Part shown: positions 1 to 9,529 of the stretch, in pieces | How positions within the stretch are numbered: the stretch's first letter is position 1 | Layout of the letters: each line of letters starts with the position of its first letter | Assembly (NCBI RefSeq): GCF_008923245.1 | Contig: NZ_WBOS01000001.1 | Span: forward strand, 620,001-684,000 | Source: Cytobacillus depressus | GTDB lineage: Bacteria > Bacillota > Bacilli > Bacillales > Cytobacillaceae | Direction of reading: 5' to 3' | DNA length: 64,000 nucleotides | Program-made: the position numbers and the translations under genes | Notes under the pieces: generated by a model | Seen by the model: only the letters and a program-made list of their open reading frames with translations | Told to the model about the DNA's origin: nothing | Database searches by the model: none

Positions 1-711
1 AACCCATTCATTTTCTTCGGCAATTTTTGCTAATTGTTCTTTAATTGCTGCTTGTCTTTCTTTCGGGTCAACTATGACATACTGACCAAGAAGCGCTTTT
101 TCATAATCAATTGGCTGATTGATTTCAATTTTATTTCCTAGGAAGCGATGCCCCATTGTCCAGTTTGATGTTTCAACCCCGGTAATTGAAAACGGAACAA
201 TCTCATTGCCAAATAGAGCAAGAAGCCATTTAATCGGACGAATATAACGAAGATCATTATTTGCCCATTTCATATTTTTCGGGAAGGTCATGGCTGTAAT
301 AATTTGCTGTAGCTCTGGCAATAGGCCAATCGTTTCTTGACCTTGAATGAATTTTTTTACATGAGCATATTCAACGCCTTTAATTTCTTTAAAGAAAATA
401 TCGTCAACACTTGCTCCTTGTCCACGGCAGAAGCCGATCGCTGCCTTCGTCCATTCTCCATCAGCATCTATAGCAATTTTTCGTGCTGGTCCTTTTGCTT
501 CCTCATGAATGTCCTTTTGTGCTTCGTCCACTCCCGAAACGAAAACAGCTAAACGGCGCGGTGAAGAGTATGCATTAATCTGTTCAAAGTTTATTTTCTT
601 TTCTAGTAACCAAGCTTGAATTTTGTCTGACAGCTGGTCCATTGAATTAGTTACAAATCTGGCAGGCATTTCTTCCAAGCCGATTTCTAAAAGGAGATCT
701 CTTTTAGCCAC
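1..711 (-). CDS. glyS: Glycyl-tRNA synthetase beta subunit, N-terminal part (runs off the left edge)
   Basis: Charges tRNA-Gly with glycine as the beta half of the bacterial alpha2beta2 enzyme, in the cytoplasm. The visible part is the first 237 codons of a protein that is usually about 690 residues. It begins at a GTG (709-711) and reads [18 protein letters not shown], the typical GlyS N-terminus. The start lies inside the end of glyQ (8-bp overlap), so the two subunits are translationally coupled in one operon led by the Gly T-box at 1872-2069. The reading frame is open to base 1. Family assignment is certain; the rest of the gene lies outside the window. Confidence 0.95.
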   Translation of the reverse strand, partial: MAKRDLLLEIGLEEMPARFVTNSMDQLSDKIQAWLLEKKINFEQINAYSSPRRLAVFVSGVDEAQKDIHEEAKGPARKIAIDADGEWTKAAIGFCRGQGASVDDIFFKEIKGVEYAHVKKFIQGQETIGLLPELQQIITAMTFPKNMKWANNDLRYIRPIKWLLALFGNEIVPFSITGVETSNWTMGHRFLGNKIEINQPIDYEKALLGQYVIVDPKERQAAIKEQLAKIAEENEWV

Positions 712-1594
712 GATTCTCTTCCTCCCTTGATTGCAAAATTGGAAAACCTAGCTTTTCACGTTCATCATAGAAGGTTTTTGCTATTTTTCTTGCTAAGTTC
801 CGGCAACGGCCGATATACCCTGTTCTCTCTGTAACCGAAATGGCACCTCTTGCATCTAAAAGGTTAAATACGTGAGAGCATTTCAACACATAATCATATG
901 CCGGATGAACGAGCCCCTCTTCCATTTGACGATGTGCTTCTTTTTCATAAATAGTAAAAAGATTAAATAACATATCTACATCTGACGTTTCAAATGTATA
1001 TTTAGAATGCTCATATTCTGGCTGTAGGAAGATATCTCTTACAGTAAATCCATTTGTCCATTCAAGATCAAAAACATTTTCCTTTTCCTGAATATAGGAG
1101 GCAAGCCTTTCGATCCCATAAGTAATTTCAACAGAAACTGGCTTACATTCAATTCCGCCAACCTGCTGGAAATAAGTAAACTGAGTAATTTCCATCCCGT
1201 CTAACCATACTTCCCATCCTAATCCTGCACAGCCAAGCGAAGGATTTTCCCAGTTATCTTCGACGAAGCGAATATCATGTTCAAGTGGATTAATGCCAAG
1301 TTTCCGTAATGAATCTAGATACATTTCTTGAATATTATCAGGTGATGGCTTCATAATAACTTGAAATTGATGATGCTGGTAAAGGCGATTTGGATTTTCG
1401 CCATATCTTCCGTCTGCTGGACGGCGGGACGGTTCAACATAGGCTACGTTCCAAGGCTCAGGCCCAATTGCCCTTAAGAATGTATACGGGCTCATCGTAC
1501 CTGCTCCTTTTTCAACATCATAAGCCTGCATTAAAATGCAGCCATAATCTGACCAATGCTTTTGTAGAGTTAAAATCATGTTTTGAATGTTCAT
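704..1594 (-). CDS. glyQ: Glycyl-tRNA synthetase alpha subunit
   Basis: Catalytic alpha subunit of tetrameric glycyl-tRNA synthetase (class II aaRS), partner of glyS. From the ATG at 1592-1594 the protein is 296 residues, the normal GlyQ length, starting [19 protein letters not shown]. Family landmarks are visible, such as [19 protein letters not shown] and the [19 protein letters not shown] stretch. A longer in-frame reading starts at 1783, but its first 63 residues are Arg/Gly/Ser-rich translation of the repeat at 1631-1860 and should not be annotated. A good ribosome site (GAAAGAGGTG) precedes 1594. Transcription is presumably controlled by the upstream Gly T-box; the repeat now lies between the riboswitch and the start codon. 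Confidence 0.96.
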   Translation of the reverse strand: MNIQNMILTLQKHWSDYGCILMQAYDVEKGAGTMSPYTFLRAIGPEPWNVAYVEPSRRPADGRYGENPNRLYQHHQFQVIMKPSPDNIQEMYLDSLRKLGINPLEHDIRFVEDNWENPSLGCAGLGWEVWLDGMEITQFTYFQQVGGIECKPVSVEITYGIERLASYIQEKENVFDLEWTNGFTVRDIFLQPEYEHSKYTFETSDVDMLFNLFTIYEKEAHRQMEEGLVHPAYDYVLKCSHVFNLLDARGAISVTERTGYIGRCRNLARKIAKTFYDEREKLGFPILQSREEENRG

Positions 1595-1630
1595 TATGGC
1601 ACCTCTTTCAATGAATACTTTATAGAAATA

Positions 1631-1860
1631 AGGCTGTTTTCGCATATATTGTTGTTTTAAACCTTCGAAGTTAGCCCGTTGATCTCCGCTGCGGGCACTT
1701 GCTTTCCGCGGGGAGGGACGGGAGCCTCCTCGGCGTTTCCGCCTGCGGGGTCTCCCGCTTCCCTCCATTCCCGCAGGAGTCAAGTGCCCTCCGCTCCAAT
1801 CAACTCAGATGTTTAAATTAAAATCACCTAAAAAAGCAACAAATTTTACGAAAATAGCCT
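1631..1860. repeat. Family A interspersed repeat, copy 1 (230 bp, imperfect terminal inverted repeats)
   Basis: GC-rich element set in AT-rich DNA. It opens with AGGCTGTTTTCG and closes with CGAAAATAGCCT, which are near-perfect inverted repeats of each other. The interior is dominated by CCGCGGGGAGGGACGGGAG and TCCCGCAGGAGTC blocks. It lies between the Gly T-box and glyQ, so it is part of the glyQS leader RNA. Related copies are at 4847-5136 and 37178-37347, with degenerate pieces at 41598-41641, 42864-42903, 50613-50653 and 54390-54515. It has no coding capacity of its own; a MITE-like or structured-RNA repeat is the likeliest nature. Confidence 0.75.
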
Positions 1861-1871
1861 AAAATAAAACA

Positions 1872-2069
1872 CAAAAAACTCCCGTCTCTATGCATGAAGC
1901 ATAGGGACGAGAGTTTACCCGCGGTTCCACCCTAATTGCTGCTTTATTGGCAGCCACTTTATTCCGGCGTTGCTCAGAAGTGCCTTCCTAAATGAACAAT
2001 ACCCTAGCTCACACCATCCTAGGTTCGCTTTTATTGAATACATTCAGTACTCTTCTTCATCACTGCAAC
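1872..2069 (-). promoter_or_regulatory. T-box riboswitch (glycine specifier) controlling glyQS
   Basis: On the minus strand the leader begins with GTTGCAGTGATGAAGAAGAG, a typical T-box stem I start. It carries a GGC specifier codon (1982-1984) in the AAGGCACTTCTGAGCAAC segment and the nearly invariant T-box GGGTGGAACCGCGGG (about 1918-1932). It ends in a terminator hairpin with U-tract (1873-1916). The stem I sequence closely resembles the Bacillus subtilis glyQS leader as I know it. Uncharged tRNA-Gly would stabilise the antiterminator and allow glyQS expression. Unusually, a 230-bp repeat separates the terminator from glyQ. Confidence 0.95.
1873..1916 (-). terminator. T-box regulated intrinsic terminator
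   Basis: The minus strand reads AACTCTCGTCCCTATGC, a short loop, then GCATAGAGACGGGAGTT followed by a run of T. This long stem is mutually exclusive with the T-box antiterminator; it is the expression platform of the riboswitch. Confidence 0.9.
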
Positions 2070-2113
2070 TATTAAATTAATAATTTGAATCATATACGAA
2101 TCAATATTAATTG

Positions 2114-2878
2114 TCAAGAATGATCGTTTAGCATATTCTCAAATTTAGCCATTTGATTTAAAAATTTCTTTGTTTTTAAATTTAGACCAGAATATTCGTC
2201 ATAATAGGCAGTTATTACTTTTTTGAGCTCGGCCTTTGTTTCCGGTTTTACGGAGATATTTCCAAGCCGTGACAAATCAAAATAATAAAACACCCGCAAA
2301 AGCTTAACGGTTGCTGGAGAAATTTTATAATGGTACGGGTCTTTTTCCAAGCATCTGTGGCAAATAAGTCCCCCTTCACGAATGGAAAAAGAAAAATGGC
2401 CGTCAGTGCTTCCACAAACAGCGCATTGGTTTAATACTGGGTAGAGACCAAGTGCGTTTAACATTTTCATCTCAAAAATATTAACAATGATCTCTGCATC
2501 ATAGCCTTCATTAATTAAATTTAAAGCTTGGAAAACTAGTTCAAATAAATAAGGATTCGGTTTCCTATCGTCAGTGCCTTTATCAGTTAGATCAACAATA
2601 TAGCTAGCAAAAGCGGTTAGAAAAATATCTTCACGGATAGAACGCATAGAAGAAATCATTTCTCCCTGCTGCAGGCTTCCAAGTCCGCTGCTTTTTTGTA
2701 CTAAAAAATAGCCGTATGTAAAAGCTTGGGTGATGGCAGCAAGGCGACTGTTTGGCTTTTTTGCGCCGCGTGCCATCACACCAATTTTTCCCCATTCCCG
2801 GGTGTATAAAGTGACAATTTTATTTGTTTCACCATAATTTGTTGTTCTAATAATGATGCCTTCGCATTTTTCAAGCAT
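2114..2878 (-). CDS. recO: DNA repair protein RecO
   Basis: RecFOR-pathway mediator that binds SSB-coated single-stranded DNA and helps load RecA. The product (254 residues from the chosen start) begins [20 protein letters not shown], the standard Bacillus RecO N-terminus (OB fold). It has a zinc-binding CxxC pair (about residues 146-149 CAVC and 170s CHRC) typical of Firmicute RecO. Further in-frame starts exist at 2881 and 2890; the AGGG ribosome site best fits 2878/2881. It follows yqzL in the era-yqzL-recO order conserved in Bacillus. The next gene downstream is the T-box led glyQS. Confidence 0.95.
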   Translation of the reverse strand: MLEKCEGIIIRTTNYGETNKIVTLYTREWGKIGVMARGAKKPNSRLAAITQAFTYGYFLVQKSSGLGSLQQGEMISSMRSIREDIFLTAFASYIVDLTDKGTDDRKPNPYLFELVFQALNLINEGYDAEIIVNIFEMKMLNALGLYPVLNQCAVCGSTDGHFSFSIREGGLICHRCLEKDPYHYKISPATVKLLRVFYYFDLSRLGNISVKPETKAELKKVITAYYDEYSGLNLKTKKFLNQMAKFENMLNDHS

Positions 2879-2908
2879 CATATTCACCATCCCTAAGCTT
2901 TAGACAAT

Positions 2909-3052
2909 CTATGAGATGGGAAAGTCTACTTCTGTTAGTTCTGCGTCCTGATTTCCGGGTTTATCTTGAGTTTCCTGTTCTAGCTCTTTAAAGAGAAGAT
3001 ATGTGTCAATATTACCCGTTTGTGAAAACACCTTCCAGGTAAAATCCATCAT
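2909..3052 (-). CDS. yqzL: YqzL family small protein (47 aa)
   Basis: Small conserved Bacillus protein of unknown role, always found between era and recO. It reads MMDFTWKVFSQTGNIDTYLLFKE and then a Glu/Asp-rich tail ending FPIS. The first Met at 3050-3052 is preceded by AAAGGTGGGG at good distance. It lies 30 bp upstream of recO and is probably translated from the same mRNA. Recognition rests on synteny plus the FTWxVFxxTGxIDTYLLxKE pattern; there is no functional prediction. Confidence 0.85.
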   Translation of the reverse strand: MMDFTWKVFSQTGNIDTYLLFKELEQETQDKPGNQDAELTEVDFPIS

Positions 3053-3230
3053 CGAAAACCCCACCTTTCAGTTATTCAACGCAATATTCTTTATCCCAAA
3101 TCCTTTACCTTTATCATAGCCTGTCTTTCGAATTTCATAAGAGAAAAATATTGTAAATTAATAATAAACATATTTATAAACAATGAGTAATAACTTAGTT
3201 AAGGCTGGGAATTTCCAAGCCAAAAGAGTA

Positions 3231-4551
<1,321 letters not shown>

Positions 4552-4725
4552 TCATATTAGAAGGCTATTACTTCTTTTTATTTTACCTCAAATTGACATA
4601 AAAATCATCGTTTGTAGCAAAAACGTAATAAAAAAATTGAATTTTCTAAAAATACGTCCCGCCCTCAACGAGATTGCTTTGTCATTTTATCAGAACTTAG
4701 TATACGTTTTCAAATTGGGACATTA

Positions 4726-4790
4726 GAAAAGCGGAAACGCCTCGCAAAGGAACATCCTGTACGTCTGGGCTAGGCGCGCTGAAGATAGAC
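4726..4790. repeat. Family B repeat, copy 1 (short, degenerate)
   Basis: Starts AGAAAAGCGGAAACGCC and ends GGCGCGCTGAAGATAGAC, an eroded version of the AAAAGCGGAAGCG ... GGCGCTGGAGCTAGAC pattern seen complete at 46623-46765 and, on the other strand, at 8369-8570. The interior contains CATCCTGTACGTC, shared with the 8.4-kb copy (ACGTACAGGATG). Confidence 0.7.
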
Positions 4791-4794
4791 AATA

Positions 4795-4822
4795 AAAGCT
4801 GTCCTCGTCAAAGGACAGCTTT
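4795..4822. terminator. Intrinsic terminator between dgkA and cdd
   Basis: AAAGCTGTCC, an 8-base loop, GGACAGCTTT, followed on the minus strand by TTATT. The 10-bp perfect stem lies downstream of dgkA and upstream of cdd, and would cut read-through from the ybeY-dgkA side. Confidence 0.75.
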
Positions 4823-4846
4823 ACGTTATTCGGGGATCTTATGAAA

Positions 4847-5136
4847 TGGCTGTCTTCGCATATATTGTTGTTTTAAGCCTTCGAAGTTTGCCCGTTGAAT
4901 TCCGCTCCGGGCACACAGCGATCGCGGGGAGGGACGGAAGCCTCCTCGGCGTTACCGCCTTCGGGGTCTCCCGTTTCCCTCTATTTCTAGCAGAACATTG
5001 AATAAACATCCGTAAATGGACACTTCACGCCAAAATGCATATGCATTTTGGCGGAGTCAAGTGCCCTCCGCTCCAATCAATTCAGATGGTTAAATTAATA
5101 TCACACTAAAAGCAAGATACTTTACGAAAGCAGCCT
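4847..5136. repeat. Family A interspersed repeat, copy 2 (290 bp, with internal insertion)
   Basis: Begins TGGCTGTCTTCGCATATATTG and ends TTTACGAAAGCAGCCT; about 150 bp of the interior match copy 1 at 1631-1860 nearly base for base. An extra segment of roughly 60 bp (about 4985-5053) with a 26-bp perfect palindrome interrupts the right half. The last base pair of the element lies inside the dgkA stop codon, so the insertion happened right at the 3' end of that gene. Confidence 0.75.
5028..5053. repeat. 26-bp perfect palindrome inside repeat copy 2
   Basis: CGCCAAAATGCAT followed immediately by its exact reverse complement. It is absent from repeat copy 1 and looks like a secondary insertion or fold-back structure. 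Confidence 0.85.
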
Positions 5137-5518
5137 ATGTAATCAATAATAATATTTTAGGAAGGAAAACAATCAATCCAATAATAACAGACATGATTGC
5201 AAAGAGAAGTACAGCTCCAGCTGCAATATCCTTTGCTGCCTTTGCGAGCGGATGATACTCTTCCGTAACTAAATCTACCACTTTCTCAATCGATGTATTA
5301 ACCATTTCCATAGAAAGCATACCGCCAATAGAAAAAATAATAAAAAGCCATTCTAAATAGGAAATGGATAACAATGCTCCCATTATTATTACGATAACCG
5401 TAACACCTAAATGAATTTGAAAATTTCTTTCTTGTTTAACAGCTTGTTTGATGCCAGCAAAAGCATAACCAAAAGACTTTAAAAACGGAGCTTTCTTACC
5501 TTTGGAGGCCGAATTCAT
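5135..5518 (-). CDS. dgkA: Undecaprenol / diacylglycerol kinase family membrane protein
   Basis: Small integral membrane kinase (127 residues); in Bacillus subtilis this homologue phosphorylates undecaprenol. Visible: an amphipathic N-terminus, three hydrophobic segments (about 36-56, 57-76 and 99-125) and the signature EMVNTSIEKVVDL with the catalytic Glu/Asn region, followed by AKAAKDIAAGAVL. It overlaps the end of ybeY by 23 bp. Its stop codon is formed by the border of repeat copy 2, so the extreme C-terminus may differ from relatives. Confidence 0.93.
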   Translation of the reverse strand: MNSASKGKKAPFLKSFGYAFAGIKQAVKQERNFQIHLGVTVIVIIMGALLSISYLEWLFIIFSIGGMLSMEMVNTSIEKVVDLVTEEYHPLAKAAKDIAAGAVLLFAIMSVIIGLIVFLPKILLLIT

Positions 5519-5966
5519 CTAAAATGTCCTTTTGACGGGAAAACATGATCTTTTCATCCTCTTCCGTTTCGTGATCATAACCAAGGAGATGAAGAAACCC
5601 GTGAACAGCTAGAAAACCTAATTCACGCATAAAAGAGTGTCCATATTCATCAGCCTGCTCTTTTGCTCTAGATATAGAAATAACGATATCACCCAACACT
5701 CGAGGCATTTCAACGCCAATTAGCTCCATCTCTCCTTCACCCATTTCTTCCATAGCGAATGAAATGACATCTGTCACACTGTCTTTTTGCCGATATTCTT
5801 TATTAATTTCTCTAATTTTTTCGTTGCTGACAAATGTGAGTGATACTTCTGTTTCGTCTTCAACTTTTTCATAAACGGCTGCAAAATTTAGCAGTTCACT
5901 AATATAAGAAGCTTGCTCCTCTGTCAATTCATTTGTTTCATCTAAAAAATCTAAATTTAAACTCAT
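5496..5966 (-). CDS. ybeY: Endoribonuclease YbeY (16S rRNA 3' maturation)
   Basis: Zinc-dependent single-strand endoribonuclease needed for rRNA maturation and 70S quality control. It has 156 residues with the diagnostic HGFLHLLGYDH zinc motif (about 119-129) and the upstream TDVISFAME and LGDIVIS segments. Its start overlaps the end of pgpH by 4 bp and its end overlaps dgkA, giving a tightly packed pgpH-ybeY-dgkA transcription unit. Confidence 0.96.
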   Translation of the reverse strand: MSLNLDFLDETNELTEEQASYISELLNFAAVYEKVEDETEVSLTFVSNEKIREINKEYRQKDSVTDVISFAMEEMGEGEMELIGVEMPRVLGDIVISISRAKEQADEYGHSFMRELGFLAVHGFLHLLGYDHETEEDEKIMFSRQKDILDEFGLQR

Positions 5967-8155
5967 GCTTGTTTCACCTTCTGCTTTGTGATTTCTGGAT
6001 ACTCAATTCTTGAGTGGAAAATACCGTTTAAAGTTTCACAAAAAGAGTTTGCAGCAATTTCCAATTCCTTTAATGTTAAATCGCACTCATTGAGTTGCCC
6101 GTCTTGTAGACGATCTGCAATAATATTTCTTACGAGCCCTTCAATTTGTTCTGGAGTTGGAGAAGACATAGAACGGACGGCTGCTTCAACACTATCTGCA
6201 ATCCCAACAATGGCTGCCTCTTTCGTCTGGGCTTTCGGTCCCGGATAACGATAATCTTCCTCTCTCACATCAAGTCCATTTTGATTTGCTTTATGATAAA
6301 AATATTTAAGAAGTGTTGTTCCATGATGCTGCTCTGCTATATCAACAATTTCCTTTGGCATTTTATGCTTCCTAAGCATTTCAGCCCCATCTGTTGCATG
6401 GGCAATAATAATATTTTTACTCGTCTGCGGAGGCAATCGATCATGAGGATTCTCGATATTCATTTGGTTTTCAATAAAAAACTGCGGCCTCTTCGTTTTG
6501 CCAATATCATGGTAGTAACAGCCGACTCTTGCTAACAAACCATTAGCACCAATTGCCTCACAAGCTGACTCAGACAAATTTGCTACCATAACACTATGAT
6601 GATACGTTCCAGGTGCTTCCGTCAAAATTTTTCTTAATAGTGGGTGATTCGGGCTAGATAGTTCAATAAGCCTAATTGTTGAAAGGATTCCAAATCCTGC
6701 TTCAAAAAAAGGAAGCAAGCCAATTGCCAAAACGGCAGACAAAATACCCGAAATAACTCCAATGACAAAGTAAAAGCCAAATTCAAGCCCATCGTATTGT
6801 CCATTTCTTAGAAAAACAAGCGAAAAGATAATAATGACATTTACAGCGGCGACAAACATTCCAGCTTGTAAAATCTTTGAGCGATTTTTTTGCTTCGTTA
6901 AAAAAATTATCCCAGCTAATCCGCTACAAATAATATAAATACTTGAAGAAACATGAAAAGTTCCTGGTATTCCTTCATTAAAAATAATGCTGCCGCAAAT
7001 CGCCATAATAATCGTAAAAAGGACAGCCATTCTTTCATCAATTAAAATTCTAATCAAAATGGCACCCATCGCCGCAGGGAAAATAAAGCTGATTTCTGAG
7101 TATTTTAAGGCTGGAAAGAAGCTTATTCCTTTCATGATTAAAATGGATAAGGCAAATATTAAGCTAAACAATAATAAATAACTTTGCTTCAGCTCAGATT
7201 TTAGCTGTAATTGATTAAAATTATAATAAAGGGCAGCAAGAATAATAAAAGTAATTAATCCGAGGCCAACGAAGGGCTGAATTGAATTATTGCTCTCAAG
7301 TAAACCGACAAGCCCTAGTTGTCTATATATATCCCGGCTAATTAACTGTTGCTCCTCGACAATAATTTGTCCTTGAAGAATCTTAACTGGCTCAACACTC
7401 TCTACCGCTTGTTGTCTCAGTTCTTCTGTTGCAGTCGGATCATAAAACTCATTTTGATAAACAGCATATCTTCCTAATTCAATTGCTGCAGGTTTTAGAC
7501 CAGAATTCAAACTCGTAAATTTCAGTTCTTCCTCTAAACGTTTTTTCGCGTTTTCGACTTCATCAGCAGGGATTCTTTTGCTCATGACATTATTTACGGC
7601 TGTAACCGTCATATCTCTAGCAATAGTAAGCTCGTTTCTAGATACTTGTAATAAGGTAAGTAATGTTTGGTCTGAAATTTCCTTTGTTACATCTTCTGTG
7701 AGCTTTTCCTTCATTCGAGTTAATTTATCTGAAAGGGTCGGCTCGGGAAAATCTTTTATTTTATTTTCCGGTTCCTTTGCTTGCTCAGCAGCTTTCTGCT
7801 TTGCTTCAATATCATCCTTAATTTCATCATTTACTTCAGTAGCAGAATCGAAAATAGATGTGATTAAGTCAACACGGTTCTGCGCAATTTCCTTTTTAAC
7901 GACATAAACATCTTGAACATGATCAGCTGCTTCTTTTTTCCTTCTTTCAGTTAAAGCTTTATCTTCAATGGTAATCGGGGATCGAATTGTTTGTTCCGCA
8001 ATAGAGAAAAGTGTTAAATCTAATTTCTCCGGCTTAACATTACTAAACATTGCAAGGAACATGACAATTCCGAGAAAAACAAATAGCAGAACTCTAAAAA
8101 AAGTCATTTCTAATAAATTTCTTATTTTCATCAAATATTGCTGCAGTTTTTCCAA
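5963..8155 (-). CDS. pgpH: 7TMR-HDED / HD-domain c-di-AMP phosphodiesterase PgpH (YqfF)
   Basis: Membrane phosphodiesterase that degrades cyclic di-AMP, known from Listeria PgpH and Bacillus YqfF. It has 730 residues: a signal-anchor helix near residues 19-40, an extracytoplasmic 7TMR-HDED domain of about 250 residues, seven membrane helices (about 300-480), then a cytosolic HD domain. The HD pair of the motif YYHDIGK is at residues 549-550; ANLSESAC, HATDGAEM and EQHHGT supply further metal ligands. It is the first gene of the pgpH-ybeY-dgkA group; the terminator at 8330-8360 separates it from phoH. Confidence 0.95.
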   Translation of the reverse strand: MEKLQQYLMKIRNLLEMTFFRVLLFVFLGIVMFLAMFSNVKPEKLDLTLFSIAEQTIRSPITIEDKALTERRKKEAADHVQDVYVVKKEIAQNRVDLITSIFDSATEVNDEIKDDIEAKQKAAEQAKEPENKIKDFPEPTLSDKLTRMKEKLTEDVTKEISDQTLLTLLQVSRNELTIARDMTVTAVNNVMSKRIPADEVENAKKRLEEELKFTSLNSGLKPAAIELGRYAVYQNEFYDPTATEELRQQAVESVEPVKILQGQIIVEEQQLISRDIYRQLGLVGLLESNNSIQPFVGLGLITFIILAALYYNFNQLQLKSELKQSYLLLFSLIFALSILIMKGISFFPALKYSEISFIFPAAMGAILIRILIDERMAVLFTIIMAICGSIIFNEGIPGTFHVSSSIYIICSGLAGIIFLTKQKNRSKILQAGMFVAAVNVIIIFSLVFLRNGQYDGLEFGFYFVIGVISGILSAVLAIGLLPFFEAGFGILSTIRLIELSSPNHPLLRKILTEAPGTYHHSVMVANLSESACEAIGANGLLARVGCYYHDIGKTKRPQFFIENQMNIENPHDRLPPQTSKNIIIAHATDGAEMLRKHKMPKEIVDIAEQHHGTTLLKYFYHKANQNGLDVREEDYRYPGPKAQTKEAAIVGIADSVEAAVRSMSSPTPEQIEGLVRNIIADRLQDGQLNECDLTLKELEIAANSFCETLNGIFHSRIEYPEITKQKVKQA

Positions 8156-8329
8156 ATTTAATCCCTCCTATCTTGGTTAAATACTGTAACCAGATAAGTG
8201 ATTTTCACTTGAATATTAGTCTTCATTATGCATTAGCTATGTAAAATGATAACAGTTTTTCTATTAAGTTGCACCTTTCTACCCGAAAATTCTGAAGTGG
8301 ACGTTTTCTCCTAATGGAAAAACAGCAAA

Positions 8330-8360
8330 ATAAAACCGTACGGTCATACCGACGGTTTCA
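8330..8360. terminator. Intrinsic terminator downstream of phoH
   Basis: AAAACCGT, a loop, then ACGGTTT with T-rich flanks in the minus direction (TTTTATTTTGC). It is placed between phoH (upstream) and pgpH (downstream). Confidence 0.6.
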
Positions 8361-8368
8361 TTTTCATG

Positions 8369-8570
8369 TCTAGCTCCAGCGCTTTTCTATTTGTCTAGCT
8401 CCAGTGCCTAGCCCCGACGTACAGGATGTACTAGTGTCGACAATGCGACAGGACGTCGCGTTTTTGTCGACCTCGAGGTCATAAGCCAATCCATCAAGAA
8501 GGTTAAGGAACAACCTTCTCGCTGGCTTGACTTATGCTTGTCAGGGCTGACCAAGGCGCTTCCGCTTTTC
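8369..8570. repeat. Family B repeat, copy 2 (about 200 bp, nested ends)
   Basis: Starts with two tandem left ends (GTCTAGCTCCAGCGCTTTTC, then GTCTAGCTCCAGTGCCTAG) and ends GGCGCTTCCGCTTTTC, the reverse complement of the ends at 46623-46765. The interior forms a large stem: ATAAGCCA...AAGAAGGTT, AAGGAAC, AACCTTCT...TGGCTTGACTTAT. The right border touches the phoH stop codon (8570-8572). The double left end suggests one copy landed in another or a partial tandem duplication. Confidence 0.75.
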
Positions 8571-9529
8571 TATTCATGCTGTCCATAAGCTTGAATGATT
8601 CTGGCTACTAAAGGATGACGAACAACATCGCTTTCTTCTAGGTGAACGAAGGAAATTCCTTTTACTCCTTTTAAAATCTCTTCTCCTAAAATTAAACCAG
8701 ACTTTGCACCTTTTGGCAGATCTACTTGCGTTTTATCACCAGTTATCACCATTTTCGAACCAAAGCCAAGGCGAGTTAAAAACATCTTCATTTGAGCATG
8801 AGTTGTGTTTTGTGCTTCGTCTAAAATAACAAAAGCTTCATCAAGTGTCCGGCCCCTCATATAAGCTAAAGGAGCAATTTCAATTGTTCCTCTCTCGATT
8901 AGCCTTTGTGTATGCTCAGCACCAAAAATATCATGTAATGCATCATATAAAGGTCTTAAATATGGATCAACTTTTTCCTTTAAATCACCAGGCAAAAATC
9001 CTAAGCTTTCCCCAGCTTCCACAGCTGGACGGGTTAAAATTATCCTTTTAACATGTCCACTTTTTAACGCATTTACAGCCATGACAACTGCTAAATAAGT
9101 TTTTCCAGTTCCAGCAGGGCCAATGCCAAATACAAGATCATTTTTGCGAATTGCCCGGATGTATTGGCTTTGACCAATGGTCTTGACTCGAATCGATTTC
9201 CCTTTAGCATTGCGAATAATTTCTTCATCATATAAATCGCTAAAATAATCTAATTGTCCTTTTTTAGCCATTTGTATCCCATACATGACATCCCTTTGGC
9301 TAATATTTATACCTTTCCTTATTATCTCCAGCAATTCGGAAAGTAATTTCCCGACCATTTCAACGTGCTCCATCTCTCCGGAAACAAAAACGTTTTCCCC
9401 TCGCGTAATGATGGAACATCCTAATTCCTGCTCGATCATTTTTATATGTGCATCCGAATTCCCAAGAAGGCAGATCGCCTCATTCGGATTTTCAAGCTGT
9501 ACATTCATCGTTTTTAAGTCTGCTGTCAT
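8570..9529 (-). CDS. phoH: PhoH-like ATPase
   Basis: Cytosolic P-loop ATPase of the PhoH family, thought to act in RNA metabolism. In its 319 residues, a KH-like N-terminal region is followed by the PhoH domain with Walker A GPAGTGKTYLA (about 136-146), TRPAVEAGESLGFLPGDL and the Walker B DEAQN, then MVITGDKTQVDLP. It overlaps the end of yqfD by 4 bp, as in Bacillus subtilis yqfD-phoH. Confidence 0.95.
   Translation of the reverse strand: MTADLKTMNVQLENPNEAICLLGNSDAHIKMIEQELGCSIITRGENVFVSGEMEHVEMVGKLLSELLEIIRKGINISQRDVMYGIQMAKKGQLDYFSDLYDEEIIRNAKGKSIRVKTIGQSQYIRAIRKNDLVFGIGPAGTGKTYLAVVMAVNALKSGHVKRIILTRPAVEAGESLGFLPGDLKEKVDPYLRPLYDALHDIFGAEHTQRLIERGTIEIAPLAYMRGRTLDEAFVILDEAQNTTHAQMKMFLTRLGFGSKMVITGDKTQVDLPKGAKSGLILGEEILKGVKGISFVHLEESDVVRHPLVARIIQAYGQHE

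Noticed and set aside
1595-1783. 64-codon N-terminal extension of GlyQ rich in Arg/Gly/Ser
   Set aside because: It is translation of the GC-rich family A repeat; the normal GlyQ start with ribosome site is at 1594.
3204-3222. GGCTTGGAAATTCCCAGCC hairpin after era as a terminator
   Set aside because: Short imperfect stem without a U-tract; transcription into yqzL-recO is expected.
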